The notes below the pieces were generated by a model. That model did no database searches, had not been told where the DNA came from, and saw only the letters and a program-made list of their open reading frames with translations. Positions 34,162-45,176 of a DNA stretch of 64,000 nucleotides are shown piece after piece (position 1 is the first letter of the stretch; every line of letters begins with the position of its first letter). This DNA comes from CAWIJJ01 sp963836405 (GTDB lineage: Bacteria > Acidobacteriota > Terriglobia > Bryobacterales > Bryobacteraceae): positions 1 through 64,000 of the forward strand of contig CAWIJL010000015.1 of assembly GCA_963836405.1 (NCBI GenBank), read 5' to 3'. Position numbers and translations under genes: made by a program.

Positions 34162-35702
34162 CGCAAGACGAAGCTGGTCCACGGTACGCCCACCGCAAGG
34201 AGCACCACAAAGAAGACACAGCCGAAGACCAGGCCGAGGCGCCAGTAGTCGGGCGGCGGCAGATATCCGCTCGATTGATAGATCAGGCTGGGGCCGGTAG
34301 CGTACGGGGTGAGGATTCCCATGATGCCCAGTTCGAGAGCGAGCAACATCGCGAACTGCGGCATTGGCAGGCCCGGAATCGACGCCCCCGTGGCCAGGAT
34401 GACGGGCATGAGGGCGGCGGTGTGCGCGGTGAGGCTGGCGAACAGGTAGTGCGCGAAGAAGAAGACGGCCAGGAGCGCGATCATAGCGTTTCCCGGAGCG
34501 AGTCCTCCGAGGCGCGATGCCACCGCGCCGGCAAACCATTGGATGAAACCGACGCGGTTGAGGCCGTCGGCCAAGGCCACCAGGGTGGCGAACCACACCA
34601 GGGTACTCCACGCCGAGGCGTTCGCGGCCACATCGGTCCACGAGAAGACGCCGGTGACGAGCATTAAAGAGATGACGACCAGGGCCACCGCGGCGGCGTT
34701 CAAGTAGGATCCCGCGAAGATCCACAGCAGCAGCGCCAGAGTCACCAGGAATCCGAGGATGATTTCGTTGCGCCGGAGTCCGCCCATCTTCTGAAGTTCC
34801 GCGGCCGCCCAGGCCGGCGCCTCGCCGCCCTTCTTGATGGCGGGCGGGTAGATCCAATAGGCCAGCGCCGGGGTGAGCGCGAGCAGCAGGACTCCCACGG
34901 GCGCGGCGGCGATGAGCCAATCGGTCCAGGTGAACTCGATGTGCAGCACCCGCCGGACGATTTCGAGGGCCAGCAGGTTGGGCGCAAGGCCCGTCAGAAA
35001 CATGGAACTGGTGACGCTGACCGCCGCGATGGCGACCCACATTAGGTAGGATCCGATGCGGCGTGCGGAGGGGTCGTTGGGGTGCGAGCCATAGAGCTCC
35101 GGCAAGTGGCGGATGACGGGGTAGATGGCGCCGCCGCTGCGGGCGGTGTTGGATGGGGTGAAGGGCGCGAGCGCGAGATCGGCTAAGGCGATGGCGTAGC
35201 CAAGCGTCAGGGTACGCCGGCCCGCGCGCCGCACGAGGAGCAGTGCGATGCGGTGCCCGAGCCCGGTCTTTTCATAACCGAGCGCGAACATGTAGGCTCC
35301 GAAAATCAGCCACACGGTGCTGTCGGAGAATCCGGAGAGGGCCCACGCGATGGCGGCGTTCGCCGGCCGGAAGTCCGGCTGCGCGAGCTGCCCGGGCCCG
35401 AAGAGCGTAAAGGGCGCCAGCACGGTAACTGCCGTCACTCCGAGAAAGCCGATCGCGGCGCCGGGCAGAGGCGAGAGCACCAGGCCCAGGATTACCGCGG
35501 CGAAGATCGCGAAATAGCGCCAGGCGTGCAGCGCCAATCCGGCCGGGGCGGGCAGAAGGGCAAGGAGGACGGCGACCGCGATCGGAGCGGCCGCGCGGAC
35601 CACGACGGGCAGCCGCATCAGGCGAAGGTTCCCACGCCGCAACGATAACAAAATGTGCCGGGGGCCGTTCAGCGCCAGGGGGCGCGGGTCGAATCGAGAC
35701 AT
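34158..35702 (-). CDS. DASS-family (SLC13/CitT-like) anion transporter
   Basis: A protein of up to 514 residues with about 12 hydrophobic helices. The family signature SNTARSGGAIYPVI is present in the first half and its counterpart GILTPYATGPSLIYQSSGY in the second, as in CitT, TtdT and YbhI carriers of di- and tricarboxylates. A start at 35618 (MRLPVVVRAAAPIAVAVLLA) would remove 28 basic residues and is equally possible; neither start has a good ribosome site. It is divergent from the PerR-like gene, whose promoter lies only 25 bases from the longer start. Confidence 0.85.
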   Translation of the reverse strand: MSRFDPRPLALNGPRHILLSLRRGNLRLMRLPVVVRAAAPIAVAVLLALLPAPAGLALHAWRYFAIFAAVILGLVLSPLPGAAIGFLGVTAVTVLAPFTLFGPGQLAQPDFRPANAAIAWALSGFSDSTVWLIFGAYMFALGYEKTGLGHRIALLLVRRAGRRTLTLGYAIALADLALAPFTPSNTARSGGAIYPVIRHLPELYGSHPNDPSARRIGSYLMWVAIAAVSVTSSMFLTGLAPNLLALEIVRRVLHIEFTWTDWLIAAAPVGVLLLALTPALAYWIYPPAIKKGGEAPAWAAAELQKMGGLRRNEIILGFLVTLALLLWIFAGSYLNAAAVALVVISLMLVTGVFSWTDVAANASAWSTLVWFATLVALADGLNRVGFIQWFAGAVASRLGGLAPGNAMIALLAVFFFAHYLFASLTAHTAALMPVILATGASIPGLPMPQFAMLLALELGIMGILTPYATGPSLIYQSSGYLPPPDYWRLGLVFGCVFFVVLLAVGVPWTSFVLR

Positions 35703-35727
35703 CCCTTAAACGGATGAAATCTTAAAG

Positions 35728-35756
35728 TTGACAGAATCTCAGATTAGATATAATCT
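35728..35756 (+). promoter_or_regulatory. Promoter of the PerR-like gene with overlapping PerR/Fur-type box
   Basis: TTGACA at 35728-35733 is followed at 17 bases by TAATCT (35751-35756), or at 15 bases by TATAAT (35749-35754). Over the -10 lies AGATTA-GATA-TAATCT (35741-35756), a perfect inverted repeat similar in composition to PerR boxes. Autoregulation, and perhaps control of katG and the divergent transporter, would follow. Confidence 0.6.
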
Positions 35757-36216
35757 ACTTTACATACCACCTCTTTCGTTCATTGATGCCGATTCGATCA
35801 AACGGTACCTGGCAGGCAGCGGGCTGCGGTGCACGCCACAGCGTTACGCCGTGATGGCATTCCTGATGGACCATCCAAAACACCCCACGGCCGCGGAGAT
35901 TTTCGAAGCCGTCAATCGCGCGGATCCCCGCTCTTCGAGGGCCACGGTCTATAACAATCTGTCGGATTTGGCAAAGGCGGGCCTGGTGCGGGAAGTAGCT
36001 GTTGCGGGCCGCGCCGCAAGATTCGATCTCAAGGGCATGCGGCATCACCACTTTATCTGCGACCGGTGCGGCAATGTCGAGGACATGGAGTGGTACGACG
36101 TGCCGAGGCCCGCACAGGGCTCGCTCGGCAAGCGCGTTCTTCGCGATTGCGAGCTCACGTTTCGGGGGCTGTGCGCGAAGTGCGCTCCGCGCCGCGGCAC
36201 CCGCCGGGCAACGTAA
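35728..36216 (+). CDS. perR: PerR-like Fur-family regulator; start codon uncertain
   Basis: The protein has the Fur fold: RCTPQRYAVMAFLMDHPKHP, the recognition helix SSRATVYNNLSDLAKAGLV, then HHHFICDRCGNVEDM and a C-terminal GLCAKCAP that complete a four-Cys structural zinc site, as in PerR. Its position just before katG supports peroxide sensing. The annotated first codon, TTG at 35728, is the -35 box itself and cannot be the true start. The expected start lies 10-15 residues before RCTPQR, where the only in-frame candidate is ATT (35782); an out-of-frame ATG is at 35786. A one-base indel or a rare start codon is needed. Confidence 0.82.
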   Translation: MTESQIRYNLLYIPPLSFIDADSIKRYLAGSGLRCTPQRYAVMAFLMDHPKHPTAAEIFEAVNRADPRSSRATVYNNLSDLAKAGLVREVAVAGRAARFDLKGMRHHHFICDRCGNVEDMEWYDVPRPAQGSLGKRVLRDCELTFRGLCAKCAPRRGTRRAT

Positions 36217-36257
36217 GGTTGTCACATTGATTTGACTATTGGAAGGAAGATAAAGAC

Positions 36258-38522
<2,265 letters not shown>

Positions 38523-38530
38523 TAATTTGG

Positions 38531-38556
38531 GCCCCTCGGCGGTTCCGCCGGGGGGC
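38531..38556 (+). terminator. Terminator-like hairpin after katG
   Basis: GCCCCTCGGCGG (38531-38542) pairs with CCGCCGGGGGGC (38545-38556) with one G-T wobble and a TT loop, 8 bases after the katG stop. A short T-run (GTTTTG) follows about ten bases later. Confidence 0.6.
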
Positions 38557-38581
38557 TCAGAGTTTTGAACACATGACATCC

Positions 38582-38658
38582 TGGTGGGGCTGCACAGGCT
38601 CGAACTGTGGACCTTCTGGGTGTAAACCAGACGCTCTGACCAACTGAGCTACAGCCCC
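38582..38658 (-). tRNA. tRNA-Val (anticodon TAC)
   Basis: Minus-strand 77-base cloverleaf. The acceptor stem GGGGCTG pairs with CAGCCCC; the D-arm is AGCTCAGTTGGTCAGAGC; the anticodon stem TCTGG/CCAGA encloses the loop TTTACAC with TAC at positions 34-36; the T-arm contains GTTCGAG. The discriminator A and CCA are encoded at 38585-38582. It lies between katG and the second ADOP permease. Confidence 0.93.
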
Positions 38659-38772
38659 GGAATCCTCAGTGTACCAGCCGGTAGACCAGCCGCCAAACCG
38701 GCTGGTTTTTGTTTTTCCTGGAACAAATCGGGGGTTGCGCGACGTACTTGCTCCCAAGGAGAAGTGCGCCTC

Positions 38773-41199
38773 ATGAACAGCCTGCTGCAAGACGTCCGCT
38801 TCGGATTCCGGCAGTTGCGGAAGAGCCCGGTTTTCACGACTGCCGCGGTGGTGACGCTGGCGCTGGGCATCGGGGCGAATGCCACGGTCTTCACCTGGCT
38901 CAAAGCGATCATCTTCGATCCGCTTCCCGGTGTGGATGCCGGCAATCTGGTGTCGGTTCGATGGCGGTCGCCTCAGGGGAACAGCAGCAGTTTTTCGTGG
39001 CCCGATTACCTGGACGTGCGCGGCCGCGCGCAGACACTCGAGGGACTGGCGGCCGGCAGGATGGCGGCCATGAGTCTGGGGACGGCAGGCGAGGCGGAGC
39101 GCATCTGGGGAATGCTGGTTTCGGCGAACTACTTCGAAACCCTGGGCGTCAAGCCGGCGTTGGGCCGGACATTCCGTCCCGAGGAAGACCGGAACCCGGG
39201 CGGCCACCCGGTGGCTGTGATCAGCCAGCGTCTTTGGCAAACCCGCTTCGGGGGAGATGCCGGCGTGATTGGCCGGCAGGTGCCGCTCAACAAACGGACT
39301 TTCACTATCGTGGGAGTGGCGCCGGAACCGTTCCAGGGCTCGACGCTCGGGCTTCGTTTCGACCTGTGGGTGCCGGCCGTCATGCAGCAGGCGATTCTCA
39401 GCGGCGCGGGGTCGCTGGACCAGCGGGGCTCGCACTGGCTGGAGGGTTGGGCCCGCCTCAAGCCCGGGGTAGCGCCGGGGCGTGCCGAAGCCGAGCTTAC
39501 GGCGATCTCCGCGCAACTTGCCCGCGAGTTCTCCAAATCCGACCAGTATCCGCGCGCCGTCACGACGCCGGTCTGGAGGGAAGGCGGGGGCCGCATGCTC
39601 GCACCGGTCATGTTCCTGTTGATGACGGTGGTGGGCGTAGTGCTGCTGATTGCCTGCGCCAATATTTCGAACCTCCTGCTGGCGCGCTCGGCCGGGCGCA
39701 GCCGCGAAATCGCCATCCGGCTGGCGCTGGGAGTCAGCCGCGGCCGGCTGGTTCGCCTGCTGCTGATCGAAAACGGGCTGATAGCGTTTCTCGGATGCGC
39801 GGCGGCTCTTGCGGCGGTACCGGCGGCCACCGGTTTGCTTGCGAATTTCGTGCCGGTGACGGACATGCCGGTGGGCCTGACGGCGAAGCCGGATGCCGCC
39901 GTGTTCCTGTTCGGGTTGGGCGTGTCGGTGCTGGCGACGCTGCTCTTCGGGCTGCTGCCCGCGCTGCGCGCCTCGCGTCCACGGATTGTAGAGACGCTGA
40001 AGGACGACAGCGGCGGGTCGGCGGGCAGCCGGCGCACCTGGCTGCGCAACTCGCTGGTGGTGGTGCAGGTGGCGCTTTCGCTGGTGCTGCTGGTGGCCGC
40101 CGGCCTGTTGCTCGAGAGTCTGGACCGCGCCCGCGCCGCGGATCCCGGTTTCGACCCGCGCAACGTGCTGGTGGCCGGCGTAGACCTGTTCCCGAACGGC
40201 TACGACGTTCCACGGGGCCGGGTTGCGCTGCGGCAGATGACCGAGCGACTGGCAGCGCTACCCGGCGTGGCCGCGGTCAGCACCGTTCGGCGCCTCCCGC
40301 TCGGCCTGAGCGGCAGCAGCTCGTCCTCGTTCACGGTTGACGGCTACGTGCCGCGCAAGAACGAGGAGATGGTGGCCTACACTCACGCGATCGGGCCGGA
40401 CTATTTCCACACCATGAACACGCCGCTTGTGGCCGGCCGGGAATTCACTCCGAACGATACCGACGAGGCGCAGAAGGTGGTGGTGGTCAATCAGACTTTT
40501 GCGCGGCGCTATTTCGCCAATTCCAATCCGGTGGGTCAGCGTGTTCGCAGGTCGGCAGATTGGCTGGTGGTGGTCGGGGTGGTGAAGGACTCGAAGTTTC
40601 AGAGCCTGGACGAGCCGGCGGCTCCGGCCGTGTACTTCCCCGCCGAACAGGCCTTTGCCTCCGAGGTGAATTTCCTGGTGCGCACCGGCGGAGACCCGCT
40701 GGCCATGGCGCGCCCGGTGGAGGAGGCCATCCATTCGCTGGACCCGGCGCTACCGGTATACGGGGTTCGAACGCTGGAAAAGTCGGTGGGCGCGGCCTTC
40801 TTCGCGCAGCGGCTGGGAGGTTCGCTGCTCGGCTTCTTCGGGGTGCTGGCGCTGGCGCTGGCGGCGGTGGGCATGTATGCGGTGCTGGCGTATTCGGTGG
40901 CGCAGCGGGCGCGGGAAATGGGGATCCGGATGGCGCTTGGGGCGAGCCGCGCGGCGGTCATGCGGTTGGTGTTGGGACAGGGACTGAAGCTGGCGGGAGC
41001 GGGTCTTGCGGCCGGACTGGCGCTGGCGGTGCCGGCCGCGCGACTCATGCGTTCGCTGCTCTTCGGCGTGTCCGCCACCGATGTCCCGACCCTCGCAGGG
41101 GTATCGCTGCTGCTGCTGCTCGTCATCTGCGCCGCGAGCCTGCTGCCCGCGCGCAGGGCGACGAATATCGACCCGATCGACGCCATTCGGCGCCAATAG
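38773..41199 (+). CDS. ADOP-type ABC transporter permease without adjacent PadR
   Basis: ATG at 38773 is preceded by AAGGAG; a GTG nine bases earlier is in frame but too close to it. The 808-residue protein lacks the long prefix domain of the first ADOP and begins directly with LLQDVRFGFRQLRKSPVFTT, then TLALGIGANATVF. Two MacB/FtsX units follow (VVLLIACANISNLLLARSAG; GFFGVLALALAAVGMYAVL; final RRATNIDPIDAIRR). No ATPase or regulator gene is adjacent. Likely role: efflux or envelope maintenance. Confidence 0.9.
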   Translation: MNSLLQDVRFGFRQLRKSPVFTTAAVVTLALGIGANATVFTWLKAIIFDPLPGVDAGNLVSVRWRSPQGNSSSFSWPDYLDVRGRAQTLEGLAAGRMAAMSLGTAGEAERIWGMLVSANYFETLGVKPALGRTFRPEEDRNPGGHPVAVISQRLWQTRFGGDAGVIGRQVPLNKRTFTIVGVAPEPFQGSTLGLRFDLWVPAVMQQAILSGAGSLDQRGSHWLEGWARLKPGVAPGRAEAELTAISAQLAREFSKSDQYPRAVTTPVWREGGGRMLAPVMFLLMTVVGVVLLIACANISNLLLARSAGRSREIAIRLALGVSRGRLVRLLLIENGLIAFLGCAAALAAVPAATGLLANFVPVTDMPVGLTAKPDAAVFLFGLGVSVLATLLFGLLPALRASRPRIVETLKDDSGGSAGSRRTWLRNSLVVVQVALSLVLLVAAGLLLESLDRARAADPGFDPRNVLVAGVDLFPNGYDVPRGRVALRQMTERLAALPGVAAVSTVRRLPLGLSGSSSSSFTVDGYVPRKNEEMVAYTHAIGPDYFHTMNTPLVAGREFTPNDTDEAQKVVVVNQTFARRYFANSNPVGQRVRRSADWLVVVGVVKDSKFQSLDEPAAPAVYFPAEQAFASEVNFLVRTGGDPLAMARPVEEAIHSLDPALPVYGVRTLEKSVGAAFFAQRLGGSLLGFFGVLALALAAVGMYAVLAYSVAQRAREMGIRMALGASRAAVMRLVLGQGLKLAGAGLAAGLALAVPAARLMRSLLFGVSATDVPTLAGVSLLLLLVICAASLLPARRATNIDPIDAIRRQ

Positions 41200-41205
41200 C
41201 GGCCG

Positions 41206-41600
41206 CTACGGCACGTACCGATGCAGGAAATCGAGCGCCACCGCGGTGTCCACCCTGAAGTTGTAGTCCACGCCGATGCACGGCGTAATACCCCACGACG
41301 TCACCGCCGTCACCATGTTGGAGGTTCCGAAGAAGATCGGGCCGCCGGAGTCGCTGAAACAGGTCACGCCTCCAAGGCCTGGATTGTTGGTGAACTTCGC
41401 GCTCTGTCCCCCGTCGTTCGTGCTCTTAAGTTCCACAGGTGCGGGGAAACTGCTCGAAATCGTTGGACTGCGGGTGCGGGATTGCCGTTCCGGTGACCCA
41501 GCCGTGCGCAGGGTTATGCAAATAGCCGGTAGGGATGCGCGTTTCCGTCGGGTTCGCCGAACGTGGTGGCGAATATTGTATCCGGTCCAGGTTGCGAAGA
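41206..41600 (-). pseudogene. C-terminal remnant of a trypsin-like serine protease
   Basis: The minus strand encodes GVTCFSDSGGPIFFGTSNMV, TAVTSWGITPCIGVDYNFRV and DTAVALDFLHRYVP. This is the S1-protease serine region (GDSGGP changed to SDSGGP) and the C-terminal helix. Upstream, in another frame, YLHNPAHGWVTGTAIPHPQS corresponds to part of the same family after a shift near 41430. The catalytic His and most of the N-terminal barrel are missing. It lies between the ADOP permease and the ligase gene. Confidence 0.65.
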
Positions 41601-41606
41601 CGATTC

Positions 41607-43190
41607 TCAGGTGGCGCCGAGCAGGGCGCGGATGGTTTCGATGGTGTCGGCATCCTCCGGCTTTTTGTCGTGCCGCCATCGCGCCATGCGCGGGAAACGG
41701 ACGGCGATTCCGGAGCGGTGCCGCGGCGATTGCTGAATGCCTTCGAAGGCGAGCTCGAAGACCAGTTCCGGTTTCACGGCATGCACCGGGCCGAACTTCT
41801 CGATGGTGTTGCGGCGCACGAAGGCGTCCACCTCGCGAATCTCCTCGTCGCTCAATCCGGAGTAGGCTTTCGCGAACGGCACCAGTTTTCCATCCTCCCA
41901 GATACCGAAGGTGTAATCGGTGAACAGGCTGGCGCGACGGCCGTTGCCGGGCTGGGCGTAGATGAGCACGGCGTCCACAGAGTAGGGCTCGATTTTCCAC
42001 TTCCACCAGTCGCCGCGCCTCCGTCCGACGCGGTACGGCGAATCGAGCCGCTTCAACATGAACCCTTCCACTTTGCGGCGCCGCGATTCGCCACGCAGTT
42101 CCTGCAGTTCCTGCCATGATGCGGCGGTCACCACCGGGGAGAGCACGAGCGCGCCATCCGCCGGAGCCAGTTCCTCGAGGCGCGCCCGCCGCCAGGCGAG
42201 CGGCCGTTCGCGCACGTCCTCGCCGTCATGTTCGAGCAGGTCGTATCCCACCAGCACCACCGGCACTTCGCTGAGAATCTTATGGCCCAACACCTTGCGG
42301 CCGATGCGCCGCTGCATCTGCGCAAACGGCAGGGGGGCGCCGTCCTTCCACGGCATCACTTCGCCGTCAATCGCGGTGCCCTCCGGGAGCAGCGCGCCCA
42401 ATGCTTCCAGTTCCGGAAAGCGGTCCGTGATCAGTTCCTCGCCGCGCGACCAGAGGTAGGTGTGCCACTTCCGCCGGATGAGCTGCGCGCGAATCCCGTC
42501 CCACTTCCACTCCACCTGCCACTCGCGGATGTCCCCGAGCTGCTCCACGCCGCCATCCAGAGGGTACGCGAGGCAGAAGGGATACGGGCGGCTCGCGTCG
42601 GCGTCGCTGGTTTCGCGCGCCGTGAGTAGCCGCCAGAAGTCCGGGGTTGGCTGCCAATCGCCCATCAGGCGGTGGGCGATGGCTTCCGCCGAAACGCCGC
42701 TGGTCTCGGCCAGCGCCCTCACCACCAGGCTCTGCGAAACACCCACCCGGAACTCTCCGGTGATGAGCTTGTTCCAGGCGAAGCGCTGCCGCTCGTCCAT
42801 CTCGCGCCAGGCCGCGGCCAGCGATTCGCGGCGCGTGGCATCGTCGGCCGTGCGCAGCGGCAGCAGCCGCTCCTCCACCCAGTAATGCAGCGGCAGTTCC
42901 GTCGATGCGGTGGGCGGCGGCAGCAGCAGCGCGATGGTTTCCGCGAAGTCGCCCACGGCGTGGTAGCACTCGCCGAAGAGCCACTCCGGAACTCCCGCCT
43001 CTTCGATGGCCCACTGCGCCAGTTTGCGCGATTCGAGCAACCGCTTGGGCCTGCGCCCGATCAGGAAGTTCATGGCCCATGCCGCGTCCTCCGGCGGGGC
43101 CGTGGAAAAGTAGCGGCGCAGCGCGGCGATCTTGCCGTTGGTCTTGGTGGTCTCGTCGAGCGCCGTATAGAGTTCGGCGAAAGCCTTCAT
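41607..43190 (-). CDS. ATP-dependent DNA ligase (LigB/ligase-exonuclease type)
   Basis: A 527-residue ligase. An N-terminal helical DNA-binding domain (residues 1-190) precedes the adenylation domain, with the nucleotide-accepting Lys229 in EWKWDGIRAQL. Later motifs are ELITDRFPEL, GTAIDGEVMPW, EGFMLKRLDSPY and DWWKWKIEP. The OB domain ends with FPRMARWRHDKKPEDADT. Such ligases occur with an MBL-fold exonuclease and an Lhr-like helicase in bacteria. The exonuclease gene is present 1.8 kb away on the same strand (44954-45943). The helicase is not in the window. Confidence 0.92.
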   Translation of the reverse strand: MKAFAELYTALDETTKTNGKIAALRRYFSTAPPEDAAWAMNFLIGRRPKRLLESRKLAQWAIEEAGVPEWLFGECYHAVGDFAETIALLLPPPTASTELPLHYWVEERLLPLRTADDATRRESLAAAWREMDERQRFAWNKLITGEFRVGVSQSLVVRALAETSGVSAEAIAHRLMGDWQPTPDFWRLLTARETSDADASRPYPFCLAYPLDGGVEQLGDIREWQVEWKWDGIRAQLIRRKWHTYLWSRGEELITDRFPELEALGALLPEGTAIDGEVMPWKDGAPLPFAQMQRRIGRKVLGHKILSEVPVVLVGYDLLEHDGEDVRERPLAWRRARLEELAPADGALVLSPVVTAASWQELQELRGESRRRKVEGFMLKRLDSPYRVGRRRGDWWKWKIEPYSVDAVLIYAQPGNGRRASLFTDYTFGIWEDGKLVPFAKAYSGLSDEEIREVDAFVRRNTIEKFGPVHAVKPELVFELAFEGIQQSPRHRSGIAVRFPRMARWRHDKKPEDADTIETIRALLGAT

Positions 43191-43235
43191 TTACGACCGG
43201 CCATTTTGTTATTATCCAGCGGTTCGGAGCGTCGT

Positions 43236-44699
43236 ATGTACATGCGGATCTTGTTTGTGGTGATGGTCGCGTGCCTGCCACTGTTGCGCGCGCAGTCGCC
43301 TGTCAATGTAATTTTCCTGGAACCGGTGGATCGGGTGGATACCGCGAATGCCGAAATCGCGGCCGTGAATCCGCTTTTCCGGAAGGCCGCGGACCCGCAG
43401 CGGTACGCCGGCTGGCTGAGCAACGAATCGGCCGCGCGGGCCCTGCGGCTTTACCGCGAAGCCTGCGACATCGTGACGCCTGCGGGCGGCACGCCGGACT
43501 ACTTCGTCGCGCTGGTGCCGGGCGGAAACCACGCTGCCGTTGGCTTTCGGCTGCAAAATGGCGACGCGGTGGAAGAGCATCCCAAGCAGCCGTACATCCT
43601 TTTGGACGCCGCGCCTGGCCGCTTTGAAACCACCCTGCTGCATGAGACCGCGCACATGGCCATGGCGCTGATGGCCGGCGGACGGCTGCTCGAAGGCAAC
43701 TCCATGGCCTCTGTGCCGCACACCACCGCGGCGCTGTCGGACCGCACCACGGCGTTTGCCGAAGGCTACGCCATTCACCTCGAAACGCTGGCCGCACACC
43801 TCAATCGCGACCTGAATTCGCGCCGGCGGTTCCATCGCGAATTCGTGCTGTTCGGCGCGGGCGAGTGGCAGGCCGAAGAGTACTTTCACCACTCCGTGGA
43901 CCTCACCAGCTACTCGCAGAATCTCGCCCGCTACGCCGACGTGCGCGAGAACAACTTCGCCTTCGAGAGCGCGTTCCAGGGCCCCGACTACCTCCGCGTT
44001 CAGCTCGAAAAAGCGCGCGACTTCGCCACCCTGCGCGATGCCAACCAGTTGCTGCAATCCGAGGGCTTTTACGCCAGCTTCTTCTTCCTTTATGTAATGC
44101 GCGGCTCCCTTCCGGACGAAGTCGTGGTTACCGCGCGCGAGCGCCAGTTGCTCAGCGCCATGCAGGCCATGTTCGCCGCCGGAGGCGAGGATGCATCGAG
44201 CCCGTGGCTGGTGCGCTTCGTGCTTGCCTACATGGAGAAATTTCCCGGCGAAAAGGCGGTCGTCGTAGACGCGCTCAACGACCTCAGCCACGGCGTTTTC
44301 GTGGACCCCGGCGCGGCCACGCTCTGGCGCGAACACTACCTGGCGGCCCTGCGCCTCGACCTCCGCAATCTCAACGGCCAGGCGATCGGCGACAAGCGCA
44401 AGCAGTGGCGCGAAGCCGTGCTCGCCGATCCCAAGCTGCTCCTTTCCCGCCTGGGCCCCGAAGTGGCCTGCACGGTTCCCGGGGTCAAGGTGAAACTGGT
44501 GGCGTTAGGCGCCGAACGGCCGCTTCGCTTCGACATCAACACCGCCCCGGCTGCCATTCTCCGGCTGATTCCCGGAATCACTCAAAACGAAGTAGCCGGG
44601 TGGACAGGCGCGCGCCACGAACGAGCCTTTGCGGGCGCGGCCGACCTGCGCGCCCGCGGCGGCCTCACCGCGCAAACTCTGGCCCTACTCGCGTTCTGA
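43236..44699 (+). CDS. Secreted protein with HExxH-like motif and C-terminal helix-hairpin-helix
   Basis: A 487-residue protein with signal peptide MRILFVVMVACLPLLRAQS (start at 43236 or six bases on). The motif LLHETAHMAMALM around residue 130, followed by FAEGYAIHLE, looks like a zincin metallopeptidase site. The last 60 residues (RFDINTAPAAILRLIPGITQ, then ARGGLTAQTLALLAF) form a helix-hairpin-helix like that of ComEA or type II secretion GspK. It lies between ligase and exonuclease genes but on the other strand. Its last 60 or so bases were copied in the 268-bp tandem duplication. A peptidase role is inferred from the motif only. Confidence 0.75.
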   Translation: MYMRILFVVMVACLPLLRAQSPVNVIFLEPVDRVDTANAEIAAVNPLFRKAADPQRYAGWLSNESAARALRLYREACDIVTPAGGTPDYFVALVPGGNHAAVGFRLQNGDAVEEHPKQPYILLDAAPGRFETTLLHETAHMAMALMAGGRLLEGNSMASVPHTTAALSDRTTAFAEGYAIHLETLAAHLNRDLNSRRRFHREFVLFGAGEWQAEEYFHHSVDLTSYSQNLARYADVRENNFAFESAFQGPDYLRVQLEKARDFATLRDANQLLQSEGFYASFFFLYVMRGSLPDEVVVTARERQLLSAMQAMFAAGGEDASSPWLVRFVLAYMEKFPGEKAVVVDALNDLSHGVFVDPGAATLWREHYLAALRLDLRNLNGQAIGDKRKQWREAVLADPKLLLSRLGPEVACTVPGVKVKLVALGAERPLRFDINTAPAAILRLIPGITQNEVAGWTGARHERAFAGAADLRARGGLTAQTLALLAF

Positions 44700-45176
44700 A
44701 ATCCCGCCGGGAATGTGGGTTTCGATGGCTACCGCGCGACGGCCGTGCTCCTCCAGCGAGCGCAGCAGTGGAGCCCGGAAGCCGTGTGTCACCCACACCG
44801 TTTCGGCGCCCGTCGAATCGATGGCCCGGAGCAGTTCGTCCCAGTCGGCGTGGTCCGACAGCACGAACCCGCGATCGAGCGACCGGCGGCGGCGGGTGCC
44901 GCGAATGTGCCGATCTGCGCGCCCGGGGCGGCCTCACCGCGCAGACTCTGGCCCTACTCGCGTTCTGAAAGCCCGCCGGGAATGTGGGTTTCGATGGCTA
45001 CCGCGCGACGGCCGTGCTCCTCCAGCCAGCGCACCAGTGGAGCCCGGAAGCCGTGTGTCACCCACACCGTTTCGGCGCCCGTCGAATCGATGGCCCGGAG
45101 CAGTTCGTCCCAGTCGGCGTGGTCCGACAACACGAACCCGCGATCGAGCGACCGGCGTCGGCGCGTGCCGCGAATG
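44641..45176. repeat. 268-bp tandem duplication, two copies, spanning the 3' ends of converging genes
   Basis: Copy 1 is at about 44641-44908 and copy 2 at about 44909-45176, around 95 percent identical. Copy 1 contains the real end of the HHH gene (ARGGLTAQTLALLAF) and a dead copy of the exonuclease C-terminus, whose equivalent stop is at 44686. Copy 2 contains the real exonuclease C-terminus and a dead copy of the HHH tail. Differences include AAACTCT/AGACTCT and GACAGC/GACAAC. Confidence 0.85.
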
